NCBI GenBank assembly: GCA_016183835.1
Contig: JACPDV010000190.1
Location: 1-7,171, forward strand
Origin: Armatimonadota bacterium
Lineage (GTDB): Bacteria > Armatimonadota > UBA10988
Direction: 5' to 3'
DNA: 7,171 nucleotides
The notes under the pieces: model-generated
What the model was told of the DNA's origin: nothing
The model's input: the letters and a program-made list of their open reading frames with translations, nothing else
The model's database searches: none
Made by a program: the position numbers and the translations under genes
Shown: piece by piece, positions 1 through 6,802 of the stretch
Layout: every line of letters begins with the position of its first letter
Position numbering within the stretch: the stretch's first letter is position 1

Positions 1-418
1 CGCCCGCAGTCGCCACGCCGCGCGAGAACCCGAGCTGGAGCAGCCAGAGGCAGAGCAGCCCGGCCGTCAGCGCGGTGACCACTGGGTTCAGTCCGCAAGC
101 CCAGCGCACTGCCACGTCGCGCTCAGGGCTCTGCAGCCGGGCGAGGAGGTAGAACGGCAGCGCGGCGAGCGCCTGGCCCGGCCCGTAGACCGCGGTGTAC
201 CGCCCGTCGCGCGAGGGTCGCACGGCGTCCTGCCAGATGGTGGCGTGGGCGCTCAGCTCGGCCAGCTCGGCGGGGGAGAAGACGAGGTCCCGGTCGCGTG
301 CCAGGGACTCGGTCATCACGAAGACCGCCTCTTCGTCCGGCCCGCCACCCAGGACGCCGCGGATGGTCACCAGCAGCAGTCCCGCCACGAGCAGCGCGAC
401 CGCGAGCGCCGTACGCAT
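1..418 (-). CDS. Partial polytopic membrane protein, GT39/GT-C glycosyltransferase-like (N-terminal 139 aa)
   Basis: The frame opens with an ATG at 418-416 and stays open for 139 codons to the left edge, so only the N-terminus is present. Residues 4-20 form a hydrophobic, probably membrane-spanning helix. A polar loop follows with an acidic cluster, D28-E29-E30, and then a YGPGQALAALPFYLL stretch (residues 78-92). A further hydrophobic stretch covers about residues 107-130. An acidic motif in the first extracytoplasmic loop followed by 'YGPG...LPFYLL' is typical of dolichyl/undecaprenyl-phosphate-sugar-dependent GT-C enzymes (GT39/ArnT-like), which transfer sugars on the outer face of the membrane. 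The family call is by pattern only. The ATG overlaps the stop of the upstream exported-protein gene (ATGA) and no strong ribosome site stands alone, so translational coupling is likely. It could instead be an unrelated multi-pass protein. Confidence 0.72.
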   Translation of the reverse strand, partial: MRTALAVALLVAGLLLVTIRGVLGGGPDEEAVFVMTESLARDRDLVFSPAELAELSAHATIWQDAVRPSRDGRYTAVYGPGQALAALPFYLLARLQSPERDVAVRWACGLNPVVTALTAGLLCLWLLQLGFSRGVATAG

Positions 419-3399
419 CACTCCACGACGACCGACACCCGCAGCGGCTGCACGCCCTTCTCGCTGAACCAGAAGGCCCCGGCGAAGAGCAGGTCCCACT
501 CCAGGTCGTAGCGCCCCGGCTGTTGAGGCGCGTCGAGGTAGGCCAGCACGTCCGCGCTGGCGCCCGGCTGCACGGTGCGCGGCAGGTCGGTGCGGGTCGG
601 CTTGGGCTGCGGCACCTCTTCACCGGTGGCGCCGTACCAGCGGTAGCTGAGCACCACCGGCACGGTGCCGTGGCTCTCCCACGGCACGGTGCCCAGGTTG
701 CGGAGCCGCAGGTTGACCGCGTAGCGCGTGCCCGCCACCAGCCGCACCGGCGTGTCGTGGCTGACGTATTGCGCGCCGTAGATCACCTGCACCTTGACCG
801 GGATGTCGAGGGTGGCGGCGCCGCGCTGGCTGAAGTAGTCGTAGCCGCCCTGATAGAGGTCCCAGCGGAGCATGTAGTCGCCGGGCCGGTCGGGCGCCTG
901 CACGCGCGCCGCGACGCGGACGTTCTCGCCCTGGTTGACCGGCTTCTCGAGCGGCGTGAAGAGCGGCGCGCGGGTCAGCTCCTCGCCGTCGGGCTTGACC
1001 CAGTGGTAGCCCAGCCGGACGCCGTCCGGCCCTTCGGGCTGCCACGTCATGGCGCCGTTGTTGGTCAGCCGCAGCTCCACGGTGTAGAGCGAGCCGACCA
1101 CCATCTCCACCGGGTGGTGGATCTGCTGCCAGGTCACGCTGTGCGTCCGCGAGCCGACCATCACCGGCACGCGCAGCGGCTGGCTGCCCAGCTCCTCGAA
1201 CCGCCGCCCGCCCGGCTGCATCAGGTCCCACACCAGGGTGTACTCGCCCGGCTCGCCGGGCGTCTGCACGCGCGCGGTGACGGCCGCGGTCATCCCCGGG
1301 AGCACGTCGTAGGGCAGGCTGGTGCTGAGGTCGCCGCCCGGCACCGCCTTGCCCTCGCGGTTGAGCCACTGGTAGCCCAGGGTCACCGGCGTGGCGCTCT
1401 CCGCCCGCCACTTCACCGAGCCCGTGTTGCGGCACTGCAGGTTGACGCGCAGGATGTCGCCGGGGAACATCCGCCCCGGCGTGTTGTGCTCGCCGAACTC
1501 CACGGCGTAGGGCGCGGAGACGACCACGTCGATCCCCGGCAGAATAGCGCCGGTGCGCCCTCTGAGCAGCCCCTGCCCGTCGCGCAGGTCGATCGACAGC
1601 CGGTACCGGCCGGCCACCGAGGGGGCTTGCACGCGCGCGTTGAGGACCGCGGTCCCGCCGGCGGCGACGGCCCCGGGCAGCGGCGTGGCCAGCGGCTCGA
1701 GGTCGACCACCCCGCCGTCGGCGTTGCGCCAGAGGTAGGTCACGCTCATCGTCCCGGGCTTCGCCGCGGCGCCGTCGAGACCCGGCCAGACCGACGCGCC
1801 CAGGTTGGCCAGCCGCACCTCGACGGTGTAGATCTGGCCCGGCACCATCACGCTCGGCACGGCCGGGGCATCGATCCCGGCGCCGTACTCCACCACCACC
1901 GTGACCGGCACCTCCAGCGGCTGGGCGCCCTGCTCACCGAACCAGACCTGCTGCGCTTGTCGGAGATCGTAGCGGAGGGTATAGTTGCCGGGGCTCGGCG
2001 GCGCCACCACGACGCCCTTGAGCACTGCTTTCTCCTCCGCCCCGACCGCCGCATCGAACCGCGACGCACGGCCCTCCGGCACCACCACGCGGCCGTTCTC
2101 ATCGACCCACTGGTAGTTGCCCTCCACCGGGAACTGCCCGTCGTTGCGCCAGGTCATGGTGCCGGTGTTGGTGAGCCGGAGCTCCACCGGGTAGGCGCGG
2201 CCGGCGATCATGGTGGCGGGGATGTCGTTGGCCTCCCAACGCACCCCGTACTGCCCGAAGATGGTCACGGTGACGGCGCTGACGGTGGTGTCGCCGGTGT
2301 CGGTGACGGCGGTGAGGCGGAGGGTGTAGAGCCCCTCCAGCCCGCCGGTGTGCCAGCGCGCCAGCTCACCGTCCACGTTGCCGGTACCCTCGGCCACCAG
2401 GCTCCAGCCGGCGGGGCTGACGCCCGAGCCGGCCTCCAGCCGCCAGGTCGCGACCCGGCTCCCCTCGGCACCGATGGTGGCCCGGACGACCACGTTGCCG
2501 CGCACCGCAGTGCCGCTCAGCGGCTCCTGCACCACGGCCACCGGCCGGCTCTCGATCACCGGCACCACGTAGATCTGCTTGCGCCCCTCGAGCCGCCGTT
2601 CGTAGGCCAGTTGCGGCCCCTCGGCGCCCCAGCTCGGCCAGGAGAGCCCGTCGAGGGTGGGCCCCAGCGCGCTCGTGGTGTCCGACTGCAGGTCGGCCAC
2701 CCAGAGGCGGTCGCCGGCGGGCTCGTTGCGCACGGCGATCAGGTAGCGCCCGTCGTCGCTCCAGGTGGGCATGCGCCCCTGGTCGAGCACCAGCCGCGGC
2801 GCCCGGTCGCCGGACAGGTCGAAGAGGTAGATGCCGTCGTTCCCCCCGGCGATGTGGTGGGCGGCGAGGAGCTGGCCGTCGGGGCTGAGGGCCGGCTCGT
2901 AGGCCAGCTCGGCGAGCTTGCGCAGGCCGCTGCCGTCGACGCCGATCAGCCAGAGGGCGTCGCCGTTCTGCCGGTCGCTGACGAAGGCGATGTGCTGCCC
3001 GTCGGGGCTCCAGGCGGGCATCCAGTCGAGGGAAGGCTCGGTGGTCAGCGGCTCGTCGTGCTTGCCGTCGGCGGAGATGACCCACAGGTCGAAGCTGCCA
3101 CTCGTGCCCTTGTTGCTGGTGTAGACCAGGAAATCGCCGTTGGGCGACCAGCGCACGCCGGCGAACTGCACTTCCGGCCGGGTCTCGGCGGTGAGGGCCA
3201 CCGGCTCGCCGCCGGACAGGTCCAGGGCGAACAGGTTCTCGACGCCGCCCCGTATCGCCGGCCGCTCCACCCGGCCGGGCTGATCGAGCAGCAGCCTGGG
3301 CTCACCCAGCACCAGCGCGCCGGAAGCCGGCCGCTGGGGACCGGCGAGCAGGGCGCAGCACAACAGCAGGCCGGTCAGGCGCGCACCGAATCCGCTCAC
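418..3399 (-). CDS. Exported TolB-propeller protein with Ig-like domain and five tandem FW-like repeats (993 aa)
   Basis: This is a large secreted beta-rich protein. Residues 1-28 form a Sec signal peptide (R7, hydrophobic core 9-20, likely cleavage after ASGA) with no convincing lipobox. Residues ~30-285 form a TolB/PD40 propeller with blade motifs WSPNG (84-88), WSPDG (130-134), LSPDG (171-175) and WSDDG (213-217). Residues ~294-383 form an Ig-like module (GNVVVRA, ARWHTGGLEGLYTLRL). Residues 384-993 are five ~120-aa repeats resembling the NBR1-type four-tryptophan (FW) fold. There is no C-terminal anchor or sortase signal. I chose the GTG at 3399 because AAGGAG lies 8 nt upstream and the signal peptide then starts cleanly; an ATG at 3429 would add ten residues and overlap that site. 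No catalytic residues are seen, so a binding, scaffolding or envelope role is inferred. The overlap with the GT39-like gene suggests a shared envelope function. Confidence 0.9.
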   Translation of the reverse strand: MSGFGARLTGLLLCCALLAGPQRPASGALVLGEPRLLLDQPGRVERPAIRGGVENLFALDLSGGEPVALTAETRPEVQFAGVRWSPNGDFLVYTSNKGTSGSFDLWVISADGKHDEPLTTEPSLDWMPAWSPDGQHIAFVSDRQNGDALWLIGVDGSGLRKLAELAYEPALSPDGQLLAAHHIAGGNDGIYLFDLSGDRAPRLVLDQGRMPTWSDDGRYLIAVRNEPAGDRLWVADLQSDTTSALGPTLDGLSWPSWGAEGPQLAYERRLEGRKQIYVVPVIESRPVAVVQEPLSGTAVRGNVVVRATIGAEGSRVATWRLEAGSGVSPAGWSLVAEGTGNVDGELARWHTGGLEGLYTLRLTAVTDTGDTTVSAVTVTIFGQYGVRWEANDIPATMIAGRAYPVELRLTNTGTMTWRNDGQFPVEGNYQWVDENGRVVVPEGRASRFDAAVGAEEKAVLKGVVVAPPSPGNYTLRYDLRQAQQVWFGEQGAQPLEVPVTVVVEYGAGIDAPAVPSVMVPGQIYTVEVRLANLGASVWPGLDGAAAKPGTMSVTYLWRNADGGVVDLEPLATPLPGAVAAGGTAVLNARVQAPSVAGRYRLSIDLRDGQGLLRGRTGAILPGIDVVVSAPYAVEFGEHNTPGRMFPGDILRVNLQCRNTGSVKWRAESATPVTLGYQWLNREGKAVPGGDLSTSLPYDVLPGMTAAVTARVQTPGEPGEYTLVWDLMQPGGRRFEELGSQPLRVPVMVGSRTHSVTWQQIHHPVEMVVGSLYTVELRLTNNGAMTWQPEGPDGVRLGYHWVKPDGEELTRAPLFTPLEKPVNQGENVRVAARVQAPDRPGDYMLRWDLYQGGYDYFSQRGAATLDIPVKVQVIYGAQYVSHDTPVRLVAGTRYAVNLRLRNLGTVPWESHGTVPVVLSYRWYGATGEEVPQPKPTRTDLPRTVQPGASADVLAYLDAPQQPGRYDLEWDLLFAGAFWFSEKGVQPLRVSVVVE
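421..2250 (-). repeat. Five tandem FW/Ig-like protein repeats inside the exported protein
   Basis: Reading the minus strand, the repeats lie at about 2250-1888, 1887-1510, 1509-1144, 1143-781 and 780-421 (121, 126, 122, 121 and 120 aa). Each has the pattern: an aromatic or His start, a 'P..M..G..Y.VELRL.N.G...W' segment, an aromatic-W strand (YQW, YLW, YHW, YRW), then 'V.PG......V.AP..PG.Y.LRWDL', and ends in 'QPL.VPV.V'. Repeat 2 is the most divergent: it lacks the usual W before DL and carries a small insertion. The repeats differ at DNA level, so the duplication is old rather than a recent slippage. Confidence 0.85.
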
Positions 3400-3407
3400 A
3401 GGACCGA

Positions 3408-3413
3408 CTCCTT
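3408..3413 (-). promoter_or_regulatory. Ribosome binding site fixing the GTG start at 3399
   Basis: The minus strand reads AAGGAG here, 8 nt before GTG (3399-3397). The in-frame ATG at 3429 lies upstream of this site and has no comparable purine-rich stretch before it, so the shorter protein is preferred. Confidence 0.7.
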
Positions 3414-3446
3414 GGCCGGGAAGATCCACCCTCGAACCGCTCGCCC

Positions 3447-3475
3447 ACTATAGCATAGCGCCCCCGCAAGGGCAA
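3447..3475 (-). promoter_or_regulatory. Probable sigma70-type promoter for the exported-protein gene
   Basis: On the minus strand, TTGCCC (3475-3470, 4 of 6 to TTGACA) is followed after exactly 17 bp by TATAGT (3452-3447, 5 of 6 to TATAAT). This is the most A/T-rich spot in an otherwise extremely GC-rich 172-bp divergent intergenic region. It predicts a transcript start near 3440 and a leader of about 40 nt before the GTG at 3399. I found no equally good promoter for the plus-strand genes in this region. Confidence 0.55.
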
Positions 3476-3559
3476 CCCGAGCCACCCCCGCGGAGCCGCT
3501 CCCCTCGGCAGAGGATTCCCTGGTCCGCGGCGAAGCCTCCCGCGGCACGTGTGTCCCAC

Positions 3560-3565
3560 AAGGAG
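3560..3565 (+). promoter_or_regulatory. Ribosome binding site fixing the ATG start at 3572
   Basis: AAGGAG lies 6 nt before ATG at 3572. A longer frame from GTG at 3551 would run through this site and add seven non-conserved residues, so it is not preferred. Confidence 0.75.
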
Positions 3566-3571
3566 TGCTCG

Positions 3572-4474
3572 ATGTTGAAGGTTGGCCTCGTGAATCTAGA
3601 CACCTCCCACGTGATCGCGTTCTCCCAGCGCCTTCACCACAAGGGGGTGGCCGAAGACCAATGGGTCGATGGCGCGCTCACCACCCACGCCTGGCGCGGC
3701 GAGTCTAATGTGCGCACCCCGGCCGAAGTGGAAGCCTACGCCGTGCAGCTCCGCGACGAGTTCGGCTGCGAGCTGGTCGACACCCTCGACGACCTGGTGC
3801 CGCTCGTCGACGGCGTCTGCGTCGAGGCCAACGAAGGCTGGCGGCACCTCGACCTGGCCCGGCCGTTCCTCGCCGCCGGCAAGCGCTGCTGGATCGACAA
3901 GCCCTTCGCCGGCACCTACGAGCAAGCCAGGCGGATCGGCGAGCTGGCCCAGGCCGGCAACACGCAGGTCTTCTCGTGCTCCTCGCTCCGCTTCGCCGAG
4001 GAAGTCACCGACTACGTTGCCGCGCACCCCGACATCACCGGCGTCGACGTGATCGGCCCCTCGCCGCTGCACTGGGCCAATCCCGGCATGCTGCACTACG
4101 GCATCCACGGCGTGGAGATTCTCTTTGCCCTGATGGGCGCCGGCTGCCTCAGCGTGAGCTGCCTCAGCCTCCCGGACCAGGAGCTCGCCGTGGGCCACTG
4201 GGCCGACGGCCGGATCGGCACCGTCCGCGGGCTGCACAACGGGCCCTGGGCCTACGGCTTCCGCGCCACGGCCCGCGGCGAGGGCGCCGGCGTGCACACC
4301 GTCGACGTGGGCACCGGCACCATCTACCGCAACCTGCTCCGGCACGTGGTCCACTTCTTCGCCACCGGCGAGACCCCGTTCCCCTTCCAGCAGACCCTCG
4401 AGATCAGCGCCTTCATGGACGCGGCGATGGCCTCGGCGAAGATGAACGGCGCCGTCGCCGCGATGCCTTTCTGA
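3572..4474 (+). CDS. Gfo/Idh/MocA-type oxidoreductase, LDTSH subtype (300 aa)
   Basis: Predicted cytoplasmic NAD(P)-dependent oxidoreductase of the Gfo/Idh/MocA type, whose members act on sugars, inositols or related polyols; the substrate here is unknown. A Rossmann-like N-terminus begins KVGLVNLDTSH (3-13), where the usual GxGxxG/A loop is replaced. The conserved EKP segment appears as WIDKPFAG (107-114), with Asp for Glu. A YGIHGVEILFALMG stretch (176-189) matches the position of the family's catalytic DxGxHxxD/E motif, with H179 and E182. The length is somewhat below the usual 330-390 aa. 'LDTSH' variants form a recurring subtype in sugar-degrading environmental bacteria, from memory. It is followed after 15 nt by a second oxidoreductase of the same superfamily, implying an operon. 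The upstream gap holds no convincing plus-strand promoter. Confidence 0.85.
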   Translation: MLKVGLVNLDTSHVIAFSQRLHHKGVAEDQWVDGALTTHAWRGESNVRTPAEVEAYAVQLRDEFGCELVDTLDDLVPLVDGVCVEANEGWRHLDLARPFLAAGKRCWIDKPFAGTYEQARRIGELAQAGNTQVFSCSSLRFAEEVTDYVAAHPDITGVDVIGPSPLHWANPGMLHYGIHGVEILFALMGAGCLSVSCLSLPDQELAVGHWADGRIGTVRGLHNGPWAYGFRATARGEGAGVHTVDVGTGTIYRNLLRHVVHFFATGETPFPFQQTLEISAFMDAAMASAKMNGAVAAMPF

Positions 4475-4489
4475 ACCAAGGAGCCTCCT

Positions 4490-5477
4490 GTGAGCAAGAC
4501 TCGTGTCGCCCTGATCGGTGCCGGTGGAATGGCCAACTTCGTCCACTACCCCTCGCTCGTCGAGTTCGACGACGTGGAGCTGGTCGGCCTCTGCGACCTC
4601 GTGCCCGACAAGCTCGCATCCACCGCCGCCAAGTTCGAAGCTCGCCGCCACCGCCGCCAAGTTCGGCATCGCCAACACCTACAGCGACTACCAGAAGATG
4701 ATCGCGGAGCAGGACCCCGAGGCGGTCTACGTGCTGATGCCGCCGCAGCACCTGTTCGAGCCCGCGGCCTACGCCCTGGAGCACGGCAAGCACGTCTTCA
4801 TCGAGAAGCCGCCCGCGCTGACCGTGACCCAGATTCGCAATCTGGCGAAGAAGGCCGAGGCGCACGGCTGCCTGACGATGTGCGGCTTCAACCGGCGCTT
4901 CACCCCGCTGGTCACCGCATGCCGGCGGCGGGTCGAGGAGCGCGGGCCCATCGAGCAGGCGGCGGTGACCTTCTACAAGAACCACTTCGCCGGCGAGTAC
5001 TACAACGGCGTGGTGGACATCCTCACCTGCGACGCCATCCATGCGCTGGACCTGCTCCGCGGGCTGTGCGGCGAGGTGAAGCACCTTCAGTCGTCGGTGC
5101 GCCGAACGGGCGGCGAGGACTACGCCAACTCGTGGAACGTGCTGATGGAGTTCGACAACGGCGCCTGCGGCATCTTGCTGGCGCACTGGACCGCCGGCAA
5201 GCGATTCCACCACGCCGAGTTCCATGCCAAGGGGATCTCGTGCTTCACCGAGTTCGAGGTGGATGCCCGGATCTGGGCCGACAACCAGAACGAGCCGGTC
5301 TACCTGACCGCCGAGCAGGTGGCCGGGAGCGACGCGAAGCACAAGACCTTCGGGTTCTTCCAGGAGAACCGGCACTTCATCGACAGCATCCAGGCCCGGG
5401 AGCTGCCGCTGACGCACTTCGGCGACGCGGCCCGGACCATGGAGCTGGTGGAGCGGATCTACCATTCGGCGTTCTAG
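4490..5477 (+). pseudogene. Gfo/Idh/MocA oxidoreductase, frame broken by a 28-bp duplication (319 aa when restored)
   Basis: Starts at GTG 4490 with AAGGAG 6 nt upstream. The first frame gives VALIGAGGMAN (6-16), a canonical NAD(P) Rossmann loop, and runs correctly to about codon 49. An imperfect 28-bp tandem duplication (4610-4665) then shifts the frame, and the rest of the family sequence continues in another frame to TAG at 5475-5477. Removing one copy restores an uninterrupted 319-aa protein. It contains FIEKPPALT (94-102; EKP at 96-98), GFNRRFTP (123-130) and CDAIHALD (171-178) with D172, H175 and D178, the DxxHxxD pattern of the active site. All key residues survive, so the gene looks recently broken, or the break is an assembly error. 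As read, translation from 4490 leaves the family sequence after about 50 residues. It would probably share a sugar pathway with the preceding oxidoreductase. Confidence 0.85.
4610..4665 (+). repeat. Imperfect 28-bp tandem duplication causing a frameshift
   Basis: Copy 1 spans 4610-4637 and copy 2 spans 4638-4665. They match at 26 of 28 positions, differing only at the two bases after the shared AAGCTCGC. Each copy encodes K-L-A-(S or A)-T-A-A-K-F. Because 28 is not a multiple of three, the duplication shifts the reading frame of the oxidoreductase gene. Confidence 0.9.
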
Positions 5478-5510
5478 CTGGAGATGCCGGCCAGGACAGG
5501 ACAGGATGGA

Positions 5511-5633
5511 ATCAACAGATGACGCAGATGAGCGCAGATGATGGGAGAGTACGGGCGCGGCCGCCGGTGGCGCTGCTATCCACCCACTCTCCGCATCACT
5601 CCGTATCTGCGTTCATCTGCGTCATCTGTTGAT
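5511..5633. repeat. Long imperfect palindrome (mobile/REP-like intergenic repeat)
   Basis: The outer arms, 5511-5539 and 5605-5633, are inverted repeats matching at 28 of 29 positions. Each arm is built from a CAGATGA-like heptamer repeated three times at 9- and 10-nt steps (5516, 5525, 5535 on the left). Inner arms also pair: 5540-5550 (GATGGGAGAGT) with 5586-5597, with one bulged base. Between them lies a GC-rich centre around 5551-5580. It fills most of the 201-bp gap between the broken oxidoreductase and the 287-aa gene. I recognise the CAGATGA/TCATCTG pattern as a dispersed repeat seen in environmental bacterial genomes, from memory only. It has no coding capacity. Transcribed, it would form a strong hairpin that could attenuate or process the mRNA. 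There is no U-tract, so it is not called a terminator. Confidence 0.8.
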
Positions 5634-5667
5634 CTCTTCTCCCAGTCCGCCGCAACGGTGCCGCGAG

Positions 5668-5672
5668 AGGAG
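5668..5672 (+). promoter_or_regulatory. Ribosome binding site fixing the ATG start at 5679
   Basis: AGGAG, within GAGAGGAG, lies 6 nt before ATG 5679. The frame stays open upstream to 5538, but that extension is translated from the right arm of the palindromic repeat and is not real coding sequence. Confidence 0.75.
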
Positions 5673-5678
5673 CCTGCG

Positions 5679-6542
5679 ATGCGACTGCAGTACGACCCCG
5701 CCCGCGAAGGCTGGGACTTCGAGACCGACGAGCTGCGCGGCTTCCTGCTCCCCACGGGGCAGCGCCACGGCGTCAAGACCCTCGTCCACAAGCCCACCGG
5801 GCTGGAGGTGGTCCACCCCAGCTACGACGTGCTGAACATGTTCCTTCTGTTCAGCACCAACCTGTGCATGGGCCAGGCGCGCACGCTGGAGCGGACCTCT
5901 GAGCGGGAGGGCAACAGCGTGATGGTGCGGTTCCGGCCCTCGGCCGAGTTCCGCGCCGAGCTGACCGCCCGCTACACGTTCGTCGAGCCGAACGCCATCG
6001 ACCTGACGATCCACCTCAAGAGCGACTGGGTCTACCCGGCGTTCGAGCTGTTCCTCAGCAACTACTACCCGCCCGGCTGGCAGCCGCACGCCTACGTGCA
6101 GGGCTGCGAGTATTCGCCGCACGGGGGCGCGGACGAGTGGATCGCCCCGGTGGCCAACGACGTGTTCCTCGGCACCGGGCTGGTCTTCCCCCGCGACCAG
6201 CACGTCTCGCCGCGCAGCGTGGATGGCCGGTGGAACCGCATCTGGGCGCTCTACCAGTGGAATCCGCAGCGCTACTATGCCCGGCCGCTGGTCTCCCAGA
6301 CGGATCCCGACCGGCGGGTGCAGGCGCTGCTGATGGCCCGTCCGGACGACTGCTTCGCCACGGTGACCGGCTACTCGTCGACCAACATGGACGATCCGTT
6401 CGTGAGCCAGAACCCGCTCTACCTGTGCCTGTTCGGGGTTGATCTGCTGCCGGGAACGGAGCGGACGGTGACGGCGCGGCTGGCAGTGGTGGCGGGGGAC
6501 GAGGACTGGCTCCGGGTGTATGATGGGTTCGTGGCGGGGTAA
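5679..6542 (+). CDS. Uncharacterised soluble protein, possibly galactose-mutarotase-like fold (287 aa)
   Basis: I do not recognise this family. The protein has no signal peptide or membrane segment and is rich in aromatic residues and predicted beta strands. The run ELTARYTFVEPNAIDLTI (94-111) followed by HLKS has the alternating pattern of the beta-sandwich found in galactose-mutarotase-like and polysaccharide-lyase-like domains. Other striking stretches are FELFLSNYYPPGW (122-134) and YQWNPQRYYARPL (192-204), with conserved-looking Trp, Tyr, Arg and His that would suit carbohydrate binding. The start is fixed by AGGAG. It follows two sugar-type oxidoreductases on the same strand but is separated by 201 bp containing a palindromic repeat, so it may be co-transcribed or independently controlled. 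A role in sugar handling is inferred from position and composition only. Confidence 0.8.
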   Translation: MRLQYDPAREGWDFETDELRGFLLPTGQRHGVKTLVHKPTGLEVVHPSYDVLNMFLLFSTNLCMGQARTLERTSEREGNSVMVRFRPSAEFRAELTARYTFVEPNAIDLTIHLKSDWVYPAFELFLSNYYPPGWQPHAYVQGCEYSPHGGADEWIAPVANDVFLGTGLVFPRDQHVSPRSVDGRWNRIWALYQWNPQRYYARPLVSQTDPDRRVQALLMARPDDCFATVTGYSSTNMDDPFVSQNPLYLCLFGVDLLPGTERTVTARLAVVAGDEDWLRVYDGFVAG

Positions 6543-6572
6543 GATACGGTCGGCGCAACGAACGCCGTGGCT

Positions 6573-6579
6573 GAGGTGA
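6573..6579 (+). promoter_or_regulatory. Ribosome binding site of the antitoxin gene
   Basis: GAGGTGA is a near-ideal match to the anti-Shine-Dalgarno complement and lies 5 nt before ATG 6585. It favours that ATG over the in-frame GTG at 6567. Confidence 0.65.
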
Positions 6580-6584
6580 GCGGG

Positions 6585-6794
6585 ATGACGGACCACGAGC
6601 TGCTTGAGCGGGTAACACGCCTCGAAGTCGAGGCCGCCGACTTGCGCAAGGAGTTGGAACGGAGGTTGGCTGGGCGCCCCGTGCTCACCCTCGGCTCGCT
6701 CAGGGGGATCTACTCCCACCTGGTGCCCCTCAGCGACGAGGAGCTGCAGGCCGCGAAGTACCACTTCGAGTGGGAAGGCGAAACCATCTACTAG
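6585..6794 (+). CDS. VapB-like antitoxin of a PIN-domain toxin pair (69 aa)
   Basis: Small protein with a likely N-terminal amphipathic or coiled segment (residues ~3-28, ELLERVTRLEVEAADLRKEL). A C-terminal segment, SLRGIYSHLVPLSDEELQAAKYHFEWE, resembles the 'GI...LSDEEI..AK' toxin-binding tail of antitoxins that partner PIN toxins. No DNA-binding fold is obvious, so autoregulation as seen for many VapB proteins is not assured. It ends 8 nt before the PIN toxin start, the usual antitoxin-first order, and the toxin has no clear ribosome site of its own, suggesting translational coupling. Codon use is less GC-rich than in the genes to the left, consistent with horizontal acquisition. Confidence 0.72.
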   Translation: MTDHELLERVTRLEVEAADLRKELERRLAGRPVLTLGSLRGIYSHLVPLSDEELQAAKYHFEWEGETIY

Positions 6795-6802
6795 GCCCAC
6801 AC

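Noticed and set aside
298..3453. A 1051-codon open frame on the plus strand opposite the exported-protein gene
   Set aside because: It is antisense to a protein with clear domains and repeats. Its translation is low-complexity, rich in H, R, G, A and V, with no motif. Long antisense frames are expected from very high GC at third positions.
3596..4678. A 360-codon minus-strand frame opposite the first oxidoreductase
   Set aside because: It is the mirror of a well-supported gene, with composition-driven sequence and no ribosome site or family motif.
4413..5465. A 350-codon minus-strand frame opposite the second oxidoreductase
   Set aside because: Same reason: the opposite strand carries the conserved oxidoreductase motifs, and this frame has none.
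5538..5678. N-terminal extension of the 287-aa protein
   Set aside because: The extra 47 codons translate the centre and right arm of the palindromic repeat; the ribosome site at 5668-5672 points to ATG 5679.
6519..6524. TATGAT as a -10 element for the toxin-antitoxin pair
   Set aside because: No acceptable -35 hexamer lies 16-18 bp upstream and there is no extended -10 TGN, so support is insufficient.
6551..6567. Small hairpin (CGGCG/CGCCG, 7-nt loop) after the 287-aa gene as a terminator
   Set aside because: The stem is only 5 bp with no following T-run, so it is within chance for this GC content.
5622..6800. A 392-codon minus-strand frame spanning the 287-aa gene and the antitoxin
   Set aside because: It overlaps two better-supported genes and a palindromic repeat arm, and shows no domain.
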